NCBI RefSeq assembly: GCF_003614975.1
Contig: NZ_QZWI01000005.1
Span: 124,001-188,000, forward strand
Direction: 5' to 3'
From: Rahnella bruchi
GTDB taxonomy: Bacteria; Pseudomonadota; Gammaproteobacteria; Enterobacterales; Enterobacteriaceae
Length of the DNA: 64,000 nucleotides
Under the pieces are notes generated by a model. It did not search any database and had not been told where the DNA came from. It saw only the letters and a list, made by a program, of their open reading frames with translations. Made by a program: the position numbers and the translations under genes. The number at the start of each line of letters is the position of its first letter. Position 1 is the stretch's first letter. Of this stretch, positions 27,801-36,402 are shown one piece after another.

Positions 27801-28472
27801 CGCACGTTTACCGCCGAAGGCACGGTGGGTATCGGCGGCATGTACATGTGCATTTATGGCATGGATTCGCCGGGCGGCTATCAGCTGGTGGGCCGCACGT
27901 TGCCTATCTGGAACAAGTTCCTGAAAAACGAGCAGTTCAAAAACGGCGAGCCGTGGCTGCTGCACTTCTTCGATCAGGTGCGCTTCTACGAGGTCACCGA
28001 AGCCGAACTGGACATTCAGCGCGACGCGTTCCGCGAAGGCCGCGCTCAAATTCGCATCGAAGAGACCGAGTTCGATTTTGCGCAATATACGCAATTTCTT
28101 GCCGACAACGCCGCCGATATTGCTGATTTTCGCACAAAACAGTCACAAGCTTTTACTCGCGAAGTTGCGCACTGGCAGGAAGCGGAAAGCGTTGCCGTGG
28201 AAGCCGCCGCCAATGCCGTGCAGTTAGTAGAAGACGATGCGGGTCAGGACGGTCATTTAGTCAGCGCCGATCTGAACGGTAACGTCTGGAAAATCCTGGT
28301 GGAGCCGGGTCAGCAGGTCGAAGAAGGCCAGCCGCTGATCGTCGTCGAAGCCATGAAAATGGAACTCTCGGTGAATGCGCCCTGTGCCGGAACCGTACTG
28401 AAAATCAGTTGCCAGCAGGGTCGTCCGGTCGGGCCGGGTGATGCCTTGCTGTGGCTGGACACAGCCGTTTAA
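24840..28472 (+). CDS. uca: Urea carboxylase (biotin-dependent)
   Basis: 1210 residues. The N-terminal biotin carboxylase portion has an ATP-grasp ([62 protein letters not shown]). From about 460 to 1020 are the two KipA/KipI-like carboxyltransferase domains ([29 protein letters not shown] starts the first). The C-terminal biotinyl domain has Lys1173 in EAMKMELSV. It carboxylates urea to allophanate using ATP and bicarbonate. Length and domain order are those of bacterial urea carboxylase. Confidence 0.96.
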   Translation: [1210 protein letters not shown]

Positions 28473-28498
28473 CGCTATCGACAAACAGGGAACAACTC

Positions 28499-29221
28499 AT
28501 GCAACTGACGGGCCCGAAATCTTCACGCAGTAAAAGCCGTCCGGAAGGACTGGCGGAACGTATTTATCAACAGCTGAAAGACGACATTTTCAGTTTCCGC
28601 CTGCTGCCGGGTGACCGGTTCAGCGAAAACGACATCGCTGACCGGATGGACGTCAGCCGGACACCGGTGCGTCAGGCGCTGTTCTGGCTGGAACACGAAG
28701 GCTACGTCGAGGTGTTTTTTCGCAGCGGCTGGCAGGTTCGCCCGTTCGATTTCGACTTTTTCGAACAGCTTTACGATCTGCGCATCGTGCTGGAACTGGA
28801 AGCGGTGAAGCGTCTTTGCGCCCTTCCGCCGTCCTTGCAGCCGTTGCAACTGGCTGAACTGAAAGCGTTCTGGGTCGATCAGCCGCAACTGGCTGATGGT
28901 CAGCTGGTTTCGCGCTATGACGAAGAGTTTCACATGACGCTGGTGGCTGCGGCCGGAAACGCCGAAATGGCGCGTATCCACCGCGAGCTGACGGAGAAAA
29001 TCCGCATCATCCGGCGGCTGGATTTCACTAAAGGTGAGCGTGTGAACGCCACTTACCAAGAGCACGCGAGCATTTTGCTCGCCATCATTCATCAACAAAC
29101 TGAGGAGGCACAGCGCCAGCTACACGATCACATTGCCGTCAGTAAAGCCGAGGTGCGCAAAATTACTCTGCATATGCTGCACCAGGCGCGGGCGGAGAGT
29201 GACGAGGGCAACCCGTCATGA
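28499..29221 (+). CDS. GntR-family (FCD) regulator of the urea genes
   Basis: 240 residues: a GntR winged helix (GLAERIYQQLKDDIFSFRLLPGDRFSENDIADRMDVSRTPVRQALFWLEHEGYVEV) followed by an all-helical FCD ligand domain (LYDLRIVLELEAVKRL; His of FHMTLVAAAGN). I start it at ATG 28499, 27 bases after urea carboxylase; the sequence upstream in frame belongs to the uca 3' end. Lying between the enzymes and the transporter, it probably controls this cluster in response to a urea-related ligand (inference). Confidence 0.88.
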   Translation: MQLTGPKSSRSKSRPEGLAERIYQQLKDDIFSFRLLPGDRFSENDIADRMDVSRTPVRQALFWLEHEGYVEVFFRSGWQVRPFDFDFFEQLYDLRIVLELEAVKRLCALPPSLQPLQLAELKAFWVDQPQLADGQLVSRYDEEFHMTLVAAAGNAEMARIHRELTEKIRIIRRLDFTKGERVNATYQEHASILLAIIHQQTEEAQRQLHDHIAVSKAEVRKITLHMLHQARAESDEGNPS

Positions 29222-29289
29222 CTTTTTTAAATGTTTTTTCGACTTTCTACATAACAGCGTTCTCTTAACTTTTTTCAGAGGGTACATCT

Positions 29290-30558
29290 ATGCAACGTCG
29301 ACGTTTTATTAAAGCCTTTGCTCTTTCCGCCACCGTAGTCAGCATGGGCTTAGCCTGGAGCGCGCAGGCTGCCGACACCATTAAAGTCGGTATCATGCAT
29401 TCGCTTTCCGGCACTATGGCCATTTCAGAAACCCCGCTGAAAGACGTGGCGCTGATGACCATTGACGACATCAACGCCAAAGGCGGCGTGCTCGGTAAAA
29501 AACTGGAACCGGTGGTGGTCGATCCGGCCTCTAACTGGCCGTTATTCGCCGAAAAAGCCCGCCAGTTGCTGACACAGGATAAAGTCGCGGTGGTGTTCGG
29601 CTGCTGGACGTCGGTGTCGCGTAAATCTGTGTTGCCGGTGTTTGAGGAGCTGAACGGTCTGCTGTTCTATCCGGTGCAGTACGAAGGTGAAGAGATGTCA
29701 CCAAACGTGTTCTACACCGGCGCCGCGCCTAACCAGCAGGCCATTCCGGCGGTGGAATATCTGATGAGCGAAGACGGCGGCGCCGCTAAACGCTTCTTCC
29801 TGCTCGGCACCGACTACGTGTATCCGCGCACCACCAACAAAATCCTGCGCGCCTTCCTGCATTCCAAAGGCGTGAAAGACAGCGACATCGAAGAAGTCTA
29901 TACGCCGTTCGGTTACAGCGATTACCAGACCATCGTTTCCAACATTAAGAAATTCTCCGCGGGCGGAAAAACTGCGGTGATCTCCACCATCAACGGCGAT
30001 TCCAACGTGCCGTTCTACAAAGAGCTGGCGAATCAGGGCGTAAAAGCGACCGACGTGCCGGTAGTGGCGTTCTCGGTTGGCGAAGAAGAACTGCGCGGCA
30101 TCGATACCAAACCGCTGGTCGGCGATCTGGCCGCATGGAACTACTTCCAGTCTGTCGATAACCCGACCAACAAGAAATTCGTGGCCGAATGGAAGGCCTA
30201 CGCCAAAGCTCACAAACTGCCAAATGCCGATACCGCTGTGACCAACGACCCGATGGAAGCGACCTATGTCGGCATCCATATGTGGGCTCAGGCGGTGGAA
30301 AAAGCCGGGACGACGGATGTGGATAAAGTCCGCGCCGCCATGGCCGGGCAGACCTTCGCTGCACCTTCCGGTTTCACGCTGACCATGGATAAAACCAACC
30401 ATCACCTGCACAAACCCGTGATGATCGGCGAAATCGAATCCAACGGTCAGTTCAACGTGGTCTGGCAGACCGACAAACCTATCCGCGCCCAGCCGTGGAG
30501 CCCGTACATCGCGGGTAACGATAAAAAGCCAGATACCCCGGTGAAAACGGTTAACTGA
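29290..30558 (+). CDS. urtA: Urea ABC transporter substrate-binding protein UrtA
   Basis: 422 residues with an export signal that includes a twin-arginine-like RRRFIK before the hydrophobic stretch and cleavage after AQA. The mature part (VGIMHSLSGTMAISETPLKDVALMTIDDINAKGGVLGKKLEPVV) is a branched-chain-amino-acid-type periplasmic binding fold, and the segments VVFGCWTSVSRKSVLPVFEE and FYPVQYEGEE are diagnostic of urea/short-amide binding proteins. It starts the urt gene set. Confidence 0.95.
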   Translation: MQRRRFIKAFALSATVVSMGLAWSAQAADTIKVGIMHSLSGTMAISETPLKDVALMTIDDINAKGGVLGKKLEPVVVDPASNWPLFAEKARQLLTQDKVAVVFGCWTSVSRKSVLPVFEELNGLLFYPVQYEGEEMSPNVFYTGAAPNQQAIPAVEYLMSEDGGAAKRFFLLGTDYVYPRTTNKILRAFLHSKGVKDSDIEEVYTPFGYSDYQTIVSNIKKFSAGGKTAVISTINGDSNVPFYKELANQGVKATDVPVVAFSVGEEELRGIDTKPLVGDLAAWNYFQSVDNPTNKKFVAEWKAYAKAHKLPNADTAVTNDPMEATYVGIHMWAQAVEKAGTTDVDKVRAAMAGQTFAAPSGFTLTMDKTNHHLHKPVMIGEIESNGQFNVVWQTDKPIRAQPWSPYIAGNDKKPDTPVKTVN

Positions 30559-30562
30559 TTAA

Positions 30563-30715
30563 GCTCCCTCGAACGAAGGGGTGGTTGGATAAACCGGTCA
30601 GCTCCCTCCCCTGCGAAGGGGAGGGTTGGGGTGGGGTATTAATGGCAACATGGAATCTCAGGTTGTCTGCAAAACCCCCTCCCGGCCTCCCCCTTCGCAG
30701 GGGGAGGAGCCAACC
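30563..30715. repeat. Paired inverted GC-rich repeats between urtA and urtB
   Basis: A core reading GCTCCCTCCCCTGCGAAGGG (30601 onward) is followed by a second copy in reverse orientation (about 30674-30711, CCTCCCCCTTCGCAGGGGGA), with a degenerate third at 30563-30588. Each core is itself palindromic, and the inverted pair could form a long hairpin, a BIME-like layout. Related copies lie at 47832-47893 and 60629-60654. Confidence 0.8.
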
Positions 30716-30743
30716 AGCATCAACTTTATGCGGCGAGAACATT

Positions 30744-32312
30744 ATGAGAATCCTCATCAGGCCACTGCTTTTCCTGCTTTGTTGCCTTCCGCTTCTGGCC
30801 GAGGCGGGTGCGGCGAATGACTTTGCTGCCGCCAGCCGCAGTCAGCAGGCGACGTTATTACAGCAATGGGCGGCGGATCCGCAGCCGGAAAGGCTGCCGC
30901 TGCTTGAGGCGCTGAAGCAGGAAAACGTCGTCACCGACGAAGCGAAACACGCGTTCATCCGGAACGGCGATCAGCTGACACCGCTGGAAGGCGACGTAAA
31001 ACCGCAGGGTGAAGCTAAAAAAGTCTGGCTGAACAACCGCCTGCGTATTTTGATTGCCAATGCGCTTTCCGCGCATCGCCTGGTCAGCACCGACAGCGCC
31101 GTTCGATTGCAGGCCGCCAAATCCTTACAGCGTGAAGCGCAGGCCGACCAGTTGCCGCTGCTGACTCATCGTCTTGAACTGGAAAAAGACAGTGCGGTTC
31201 ACGACGCCCTTTCCATCGCGCTGGCGAATTTACAGCTGACCGATGCCAGCCCGCAGGTGCGCCTGAAAGCCGTTGAGCTGCTCGGCACATCGGGCGATCC
31301 GGACACACAAGGCCGTTTGCAGAGCCTGACTGACCCGAAAACTGAGCCTGATGCCACGGTGCGTGACGCCGCGCTCGCCAGCCTGAAAGCGGTGCAGCAT
31401 CGTCTGATGATCGGCGATTTACTGGGGCAGGCCTTTACCGGTTTATCGCTCGGCTCAATTCTGCTGCTCGCTGCGCTCGGTCTGGCGATCACTTACGGCT
31501 TGCTGGGCGTGATTAACATGGCGCACGGCGAGATGTTAATGCTCGGCTCCTATTCGACTTACATGGTGCAGTCGCTGTTTCAGCATTACGCGCCGGGGCT
31601 GCTGGCGCTGTATCCGCTGGTCGCGCTGCCGGTGGCCTTTTTCATCACGGCGGGGATGGGTATGGTGCTCGAGCGCACCGTCATCCGCCATTTATACGGT
31701 CGTCCGCTGGAAACTCTGCTGGCGACCTGGGGCATCAGCCTGATCCTGATTCAGGGCGTGCGCGTGCTGTTTGGCGCGCAAAACGTCGAAGTAGCGAATC
31801 CCGGCTGGCTTTCAGGCGGCATTCAGTTGCTGCCCAATCTGGTGCTGCCATACAACCGCATCGCGGTGATCATCTTTGTATTGCTGGTACTCGGCCTGAC
31901 CTGGCTGCTGCTCAATAAAACGCGCCTCGGCATGAACGTACGCGCCGTGACACAAAACCGCGCGATGGCGGCCTGCTGCGGCGTGCCGACCGGACGCGTC
32001 GATATGCTGGCGTTCGGCCTCGGTTCCGGCATTGCCGGACTAGGCGGCGTCGCGCTGTCGCAACTGAGCAACGTCGGCCCGGAACTCGGTCAGGGCTACA
32101 TCATCGACTCGTTCCTGGTAGTGGTACTCGGCGGCGTCGGACAGCTGGCAGGCACCGTGGTGGCGGCCTTTGGTCTGGGCATCGTGAACAAAATCCTTGA
32201 GCCGGAAATCGGCGCGGTACTGGGCAAAATCCTGATCCTCGCGCTGATAATCCTGTTTATCCAGAAACGTCCGCAAGGACTCTTCGCCTTCAAAGGCAGG
32301 GTGATTGACTGA
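30744..32312 (+). CDS. urtB: Urea ABC transporter permease UrtB
   Basis: 522 residues. It has a signal peptide (LLFLLCCLPLLAEAGA), a roughly 200-residue helical-repeat domain expected in the periplasm, and then a LivH-type permease domain with about eight membrane helices (ITYGLLGVINMAHGEMLMLGSYSTYMVQ; LAFGLGSGIAGLGGVALSQLSNVGPELG). The long N-terminal extension is normal for bacterial UrtB. I start at ATG 30744, since the upstream frame runs through the repeat element. The stop overlaps urtC (TGATG). Confidence 0.93.
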   Translation: MRILIRPLLFLLCCLPLLAEAGAANDFAAASRSQQATLLQQWAADPQPERLPLLEALKQENVVTDEAKHAFIRNGDQLTPLEGDVKPQGEAKKVWLNNRLRILIANALSAHRLVSTDSAVRLQAAKSLQREAQADQLPLLTHRLELEKDSAVHDALSIALANLQLTDASPQVRLKAVELLGTSGDPDTQGRLQSLTDPKTEPDATVRDAALASLKAVQHRLMIGDLLGQAFTGLSLGSILLLAALGLAITYGLLGVINMAHGEMLMLGSYSTYMVQSLFQHYAPGLLALYPLVALPVAFFITAGMGMVLERTVIRHLYGRPLETLLATWGISLILIQGVRVLFGAQNVEVANPGWLSGGIQLLPNLVLPYNRIAVIIFVLLVLGLTWLLLNKTRLGMNVRAVTQNRAMAACCGVPTGRVDMLAFGLGSGIAGLGGVALSQLSNVGPELGQGYIIDSFLVVVLGGVGQLAGTVVAAFGLGIVNKILEPEIGAVLGKILILALIILFIQKRPQGLFAFKGRVID

Positions 32313-33385
32313 TGAGCCAGCCTCTGACGATTACCGGCGTACAAAAAGCGCCGAAGATTGCGATTTCGGTGGGCGCGCTGGTGCTCATCATCCTGATTGT
32401 GATGCCGTTTCTGGCGCTGCTGCCCGCCACAAATCCGCTGGCGATCTCCACCTATACGCTGACGCTGGCAGGAAAGATCCTTTGTTATGCGATCGTCGCG
32501 ATCGCGCTCGATCTGGTCTGGGGCTACGCCGGTTTGTTATCGCTCGGTCACGGATTATTTTTTGCGCTCGGCGGCTATGCGATGGGCATGTATTTAATGC
32601 GCCAGGCCGCAGGCAGCGGGTTACCAGACTTTATGTCATTTCTGTCATGGAACGAGTTGCCGTGGTTCTGGGCAGGTACTCAGCATTTCGCCTGGGCGCT
32701 GTGCCTGATCGTTCTGGTGCCCGGCGCGCTGGCATTTGTGTTCGGCTATTTTGCCTTCCGTTCAAAAATCAAAGGCGTGTATTTTTCCATAATGACGCAG
32801 GCGCTGACCTACGCCGGTATGTTGCTGTTTTTCCGCAATGAAACCGGCTTCGGCGGCAATAACGGTTTTACCGGTTTCACCACCCTGCTCGGCTTTCCGG
32901 TCACCGCCACCGGCACGCGCGTCGGCCTGTTTCTGGCGACGGTTCTGGTGCTGGTCGCGAGCCTTGCGCTCGGTTTCGCGCTGGCACGCAGTAAATATGG
33001 CCGCGTGCTGACGGCAGTGCGCGACGCCGAAAACCGGCTGATTTTCTGCGGCTACGATCCGAAAGGTTTCAAGCTGTTCGTCTGGACGATTTCCGCCATG
33101 CTGTGCGGTCTGGCGGGCGCGCTGTATGTGCCACAGGTCGGCATCATCAATCCGAGCGAAATGTCACCAACCAACTCCATCGAAGCCGCCATCTGGGTGG
33201 CGCTCGGCGGGCGCGGTACGCTGATCGGCCCGATTATCGGCACGGGCATCGTCAACGGTGCGAAAAGCTGGTTCACCGTCGCCATTCCCGAATACTGGCA
33301 ATTTGTTCTCGGCGGCATGTTTATTCTGGTGACGTTGTTCCTGCCGCAAGGCGTGATTGGCCTGCTGCGCAAGAGGAAATCCTGA
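32312..33385 (+). CDS. urtC: Urea ABC transporter permease UrtC
   Basis: 357 residues of LivM-type permease with eight to ten membrane helices, including the family segment LDLVWGYAGLLSLGHGLFFALGGYAMGMYL and the cytoplasmic loop FALARSKYGRVLTAVRDAENRLIFCGYDPKGFKL. It partners UrtB. ATG overlaps the urtB stop by one base and its own stop overlaps urtD by one base (TGATG), indicating tight translational coupling. Confidence 0.95.
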   Translation: MSQPLTITGVQKAPKIAISVGALVLIILIVMPFLALLPATNPLAISTYTLTLAGKILCYAIVAIALDLVWGYAGLLSLGHGLFFALGGYAMGMYLMRQAAGSGLPDFMSFLSWNELPWFWAGTQHFAWALCLIVLVPGALAFVFGYFAFRSKIKGVYFSIMTQALTYAGMLLFFRNETGFGGNNGFTGFTTLLGFPVTATGTRVGLFLATVLVLVASLALGFALARSKYGRVLTAVRDAENRLIFCGYDPKGFKLFVWTISAMLCGLAGALYVPQVGIINPSEMSPTNSIEAAIWVALGGRGTLIGPIIGTGIVNGAKSWFTVAIPEYWQFVLGGMFILVTLFLPQGVIGLLRKRKS

Positions 33386-34191
33386 TGAGCCCGATGACCA
33401 TGACCGAAGATCTGTTTACCCAGCCGCATCTGGCGGACAGGCATCGCCTGCAAACCGATCCGATTTTGCAGCTGGAAAACATCAATGTCAGTTTTGACGG
33501 ATTTAAGGCGCTGACCAATTTGTCGCTGAACATCGGCGTCGGCGAATTACGTTGTGTGATTGGCCCGAACGGCGCAGGGAAAACCACGCTGATGGACGTG
33601 ATAACAGGAAAAACCAAACCGCAAAGTGGCCGTGTTTTTTACGATCAGCGCACCGACCTGACGAAGCTGGATCCGGTACGCATTGCGCAGTCCGGCATCG
33701 GCCGCAAATTCCAGAAACCGACGGTGTTTGAAGCGCTGACGGTGTTCGAAAATCTGGAAATCGCGCAGAAAACCAATAAGTCGGTGTGGGCGTGCCTGCG
33801 CGCCAAAATGAACAGCGAACAGCGCGACCGCATTGATGAAATGCTCGGCACACTGCGTCTGGCGGCTGAACGTCATCGTCCGGCAGGGCTGCTGTCACAC
33901 GGTCAAAAACAGTTTCTGGAAATCGGTATGCTGCTGGTCCAGGAGCCGCATCTGTTGCTGCTCGATGAACCGGCAGCAGGCATGACCGATGCCGAAACGG
34001 AGTACACCGCCGAGCTGTTCAAACAGCTGGCGGGAAAGCATTCGCTGATGGTGGTCGAGCACGATATGGGGTTTGTAGAAACCATCGCCGATCACGTGAC
34101 GGTTCTGCATCAGGGACAGGTTCTGGCCGAAGGTTCGCTGCGGGAAGTGCAGGCCAATGAGCAGGTTATCGACGTGTATTTAGGGCGCTGA
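33385..34191 (+). CDS. urtD: Urea ABC transporter ATP-binding protein UrtD
   Basis: 268 residues of LivG-type ATPase: Walker A GPNGAGKTTLMD, Q-loop region GRKFQKPTVFEALTV, signature LLSHGQKQFLEIGMLL and Walker B LLLLDEPAAGMTD. The start is ATG 33385, coupled to urtC. The signature LSHGQ replaces LSGGQ, which is usual in UrtD. Confidence 0.93.
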   Translation: MSPMTMTEDLFTQPHLADRHRLQTDPILQLENINVSFDGFKALTNLSLNIGVGELRCVIGPNGAGKTTLMDVITGKTKPQSGRVFYDQRTDLTKLDPVRIAQSGIGRKFQKPTVFEALTVFENLEIAQKTNKSVWACLRAKMNSEQRDRIDEMLGTLRLAAERHRPAGLLSHGQKQFLEIGMLLVQEPHLLLLDEPAAGMTDAETEYTAELFKQLAGKHSLMVVEHDMGFVETIADHVTVLHQGQVLAEGSLREVQANEQVIDVYLGR

Positions 34192-34202
34192 GGAATTGCA
34201 TT

Positions 34203-34901
34203 ATGTTGCAGGTAAATGAACTGAATCAGTTTTACGGCGGCAGCCATATTCTGCGCGGCCTGTCCTTCGAGGCCAAAATCGGCGAAGTGACGTGCCTGCT
34301 CGGGCGAAACGGCGTCGGCAAAACCACGCTGCTGAAATGCCTGATGGGGCTAGTCCCGGCGAAATCCGGCACCATCAGCTGGCAGGATCAGGTGATCAAT
34401 AACCGCAAACCGCACCAGCGCGTGCAGGCGGGAATTGCCTACGTCCCGCAGGGTCGCGAAATTTTTCCGCGCCTGACGGTCGAAGAAAATCTGCTAATGG
34501 GCTTATCGCGCTTTTCCGGCAGCGATTCCAGGCAGGTGCCGGACGAGATCTACCACCTGTTTCCGATCCTGCTGGAAATGAAACATCGTCGCGGCGGGGA
34601 TTTGTCCGGCGGTCAGCAGCAACAGCTGGCGATTGGCCGCGCGCTGGCCTGCAAACCCAGCCTGCTGATCCTCGACGAACCGACAGAAGGCATTCAGCCA
34701 TCAGTTATCAAGGAAATCGGCGCAGTGATTAAACAGCTTGCCGCCCGAGGAGACATGGCAATCCTGCTGGTCGAGCAATTCTACGATTTCGCCGCCGAAC
34801 TCGCCGACAGCTATCTGGTGATGTCGCGCGGCAGCATCGTCAAACGCGGTCGCGGAGAAGAAATGGAGGCGGAAGGCGTGCGGGCGCTGGTGGCGATTTA
34901 G
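34203..34901 (+). CDS. urtE: Urea ABC transporter ATP-binding protein UrtE
   Basis: 232 residues of LivF-type ATPase: Walker A GRNGVGKTTLLK, Q-loop AYVPQGREIFPRLTVEENL, signature DLSGGQQQQLAIGRAL and Walker B LLILDEPTEGIQPS. It starts 11 bases after urtD and ends the transporter. With UrtD it powers urea uptake through UrtBC. Confidence 0.95.
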   Translation: MLQVNELNQFYGGSHILRGLSFEAKIGEVTCLLGRNGVGKTTLLKCLMGLVPAKSGTISWQDQVINNRKPHQRVQAGIAYVPQGREIFPRLTVEENLLMGLSRFSGSDSRQVPDEIYHLFPILLEMKHRRGGDLSGGQQQQLAIGRALACKPSLLILDEPTEGIQPSVIKEIGAVIKQLAARGDMAILLVEQFYDFAAELADSYLVMSRGSIVKRGRGEEMEAEGVRALVAI

Positions 34902-34986
34902 TCGATACTGACTTTTTCAAGACAAGCTGCTACTTTTCAGCCACATTTACAGCCATTTCCAAGTCCCGCTGAAAAGAATACAAAGT

Positions 34987-35367
34987 ATGAAAATCAAAAG
35001 TCAGGAAGCCCTGGTGCGTCAGCGTAAGCGCTGGATCATGCTGGTGGTACTGTTCGCGGTTATCGCGGGAGGTTATCAGTGGTGGAAACAGGGGAAACTC
35101 GTCTCCGAGCAGTGGAGCCCGAATAAAGAGTATGTGGTGCGCGAGTACCGGACATTCGAATTTATCCCGCGTATGACCATGCCAGGCGATGGCGGGCATT
35201 ATTCCGGTTATATGCGTGTGTACAACCGTGACGGCAAACAGTTCTACGAAGAGTATTCCGATCTTCTCGACTTTATCGAAGGCCCGTTCTGGGCGAAGGA
35301 AGGCGTTTACTGGATGGGCAATGACAACCAGGACATCGTACGGCTGCCTACATCACCTGTTGAGTAA
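34987..35367 (+). CDS. Small inner-membrane protein of unknown function
   Basis: 126 residues: a basic N-terminus (RQRKRW), one membrane helix (about 16-31, IMLVVLFAVIAGGYQWW) and a polar periplasmic domain rich in Tyr, Glu and Trp (REYRTFEFIPRMTMPGDGGHYSGYMRVY). I do not recognise the family. It is followed directly by a terminator and stands apart from urtE (85 bases), so it is probably a separate unit. Confidence 0.6.
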   Translation: MKIKSQEALVRQRKRWIMLVVLFAVIAGGYQWWKQGKLVSEQWSPNKEYVVREYRTFEFIPRMTMPGDGGHYSGYMRVYNRDGKQFYEEYSDLLDFIEGPFWAKEGVYWMGNDNQDIVRLPTSPVE

Positions 35368-35380
35368 GTAACAGAGACAA

Positions 35381-35405
35381 AAAAGCCGCGACTTGCGCGG
35401 CTTTT
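35381..35405. terminator. Bidirectional terminator
   Basis: AAAAGCCGCG, loop ACTTG, CGCGGCTTTT. The A and T flanks make it usable by the plus-strand gene at 34987 and the minus-strand gene at 35431. Confidence 0.85.
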
Positions 35406-35430
35406 AGCATTTCAACACAAGGCTGAAACC

Positions 35431-35679
35431 TTAGCTTCTGACTTTACGGTAGATAAACAGAACGACGATCGCACCGATCACTGCGACAACGAAGCTGCCG
35501 AAGTTGAAGCCGTCTACTCGACCAAAGCCGAAGAAAGTACTGATATAGCCACCGATCACGGCACCGACAATACCCAGAACGACAGTCAGAATAAATCCGC
35601 CGCCATCTTTGCCAGGCATGATCCATTTCGCCAGAATACCTGCAATCAGACCAAAGATAATCCAGGATAAAATTCCCAT
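35431..35679 (-). CDS. GlsB/YeaQ/YmgE family stress-response membrane protein
   Basis: 82 residues, almost entirely hydrophobic with Gly-rich helices: MGILSWIIFGLIAGILAKWIMPGKDGGGF and LGIVGAVIGGYISTFFGFG, the standard pattern of the transglycosylase-associated/GlsB family. Members are small inner-membrane proteins induced by stress or in stationary phase; their molecular role is unknown. A GGAG-type ribosome site precedes the ATG. Confidence 0.9.
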   Translation of the reverse strand: MGILSWIIFGLIAGILAKWIMPGKDGGGFILTVVLGIVGAVIGGYISTFFGFGRVDGFNFGSFVVAVIGAIVVLFIYRKVRS

Positions 35680-36085
35680 TTTCGACTCCTCCGAATAAAT
35701 TTCCGTTACCGTGAATATTGTTCAACCAAGTTAGCTAAACAAGAGCAGAACTATTTAGGCCCTGCGAGCTGAAAGTGTGTTTTACACCAACGCCCCTCTT
35801 CTTGAACTGCAAGTAAAGTCTAGCACCCTTTCGACAAAACCGCCCAAAATCAGCAGGAAGGGACAGAAACGCAGAGAAATCTAAGGCAATTTCAGGCTGT
35901 GTCAGCACGAATGCGGTTTCGTCAGCCACCCGCACGGGGACGTAAAATTGCGTAAAATTTAGACCAAATATTTTGAATGAGATACTCAAATCAATCCGTT
36001 TTTCATCGTCAGCCATCCGGCCTATTATGCATCCATCGAAAGGCAAACACCTTTCACTCTCATAAACCTGAATGGATTAATCATC
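35680..36085. other. Non-coding region with divergent promoters
   Basis: Four hundred bases between the GlsB-type gene and the DUF1471 gene. A 103-codon minus-strand frame exists but has no family resemblance or ribosome site. The region should carry both promoters; nothing else was recognised. Confidence 0.5.
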
Positions 36086-36343
36086 ATGAAAAACGTCAAA
36101 ATTTTTGCTGTAGCTGCAACCCTTTCCCTGATCTCTTTTGGCAGCTTCGCGGCTCAACAGATTACTCAGCCATCCGGAGACATGCAGAAAATCGGCGTAA
36201 TTTCCGCGGCTAACTCCACCACCCTCGGCGGTCTGGAAGCGAAATTATCTCAGCAGGCGAAAGACGCAGGCGCATCTTCTTACCGCATCATCTCCGTGAC
36301 CGGTAATAACAAACTGCACGCTGACGCTGAAATCTATAAATAA
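36086..36343 (+). CDS. DUF1471 (YdgH/BhsA/McbA) family periplasmic protein
   Basis: 85 residues: signal peptide ending SFAA, then a single DUF1471 unit with GDMQKIGVISAANSTTLGGLEAKLSQQAKDAGASSYRIISVTGNNKLHADAEIYK. Members such as BhsA are induced by stress and influence surface properties and biofilm. An intact terminator follows. Confidence 0.9.
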   Translation: MKNVKIFAVAATLSLISFGSFAAQQITQPSGDMQKIGVISAANSTTLGGLEAKLSQQAKDAGASSYRIISVTGNNKLHADAEIYK

Positions 36344-36367
36344 TCTCCCGCATAAAACCCTCTGAAA

Positions 36368-36402
36368 AGCCTGTGGAAGCCCGACTTCCACAGGCTTTTT
36401 TA
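36368..36402 (+). terminator. Terminator after the DUF1471 gene
   Basis: AGCCTGTGGAAG pairs with CTTCCACAGGCT and is followed by six T. Confidence 0.9.

Noticed and set aside
35735-36046. 103-codon minus-strand frame between the GlsB-type and DUF1471 genes
   Set aside because: No ribosome site, membrane or family pattern; it lies across the presumed promoter of the DUF1471 gene.
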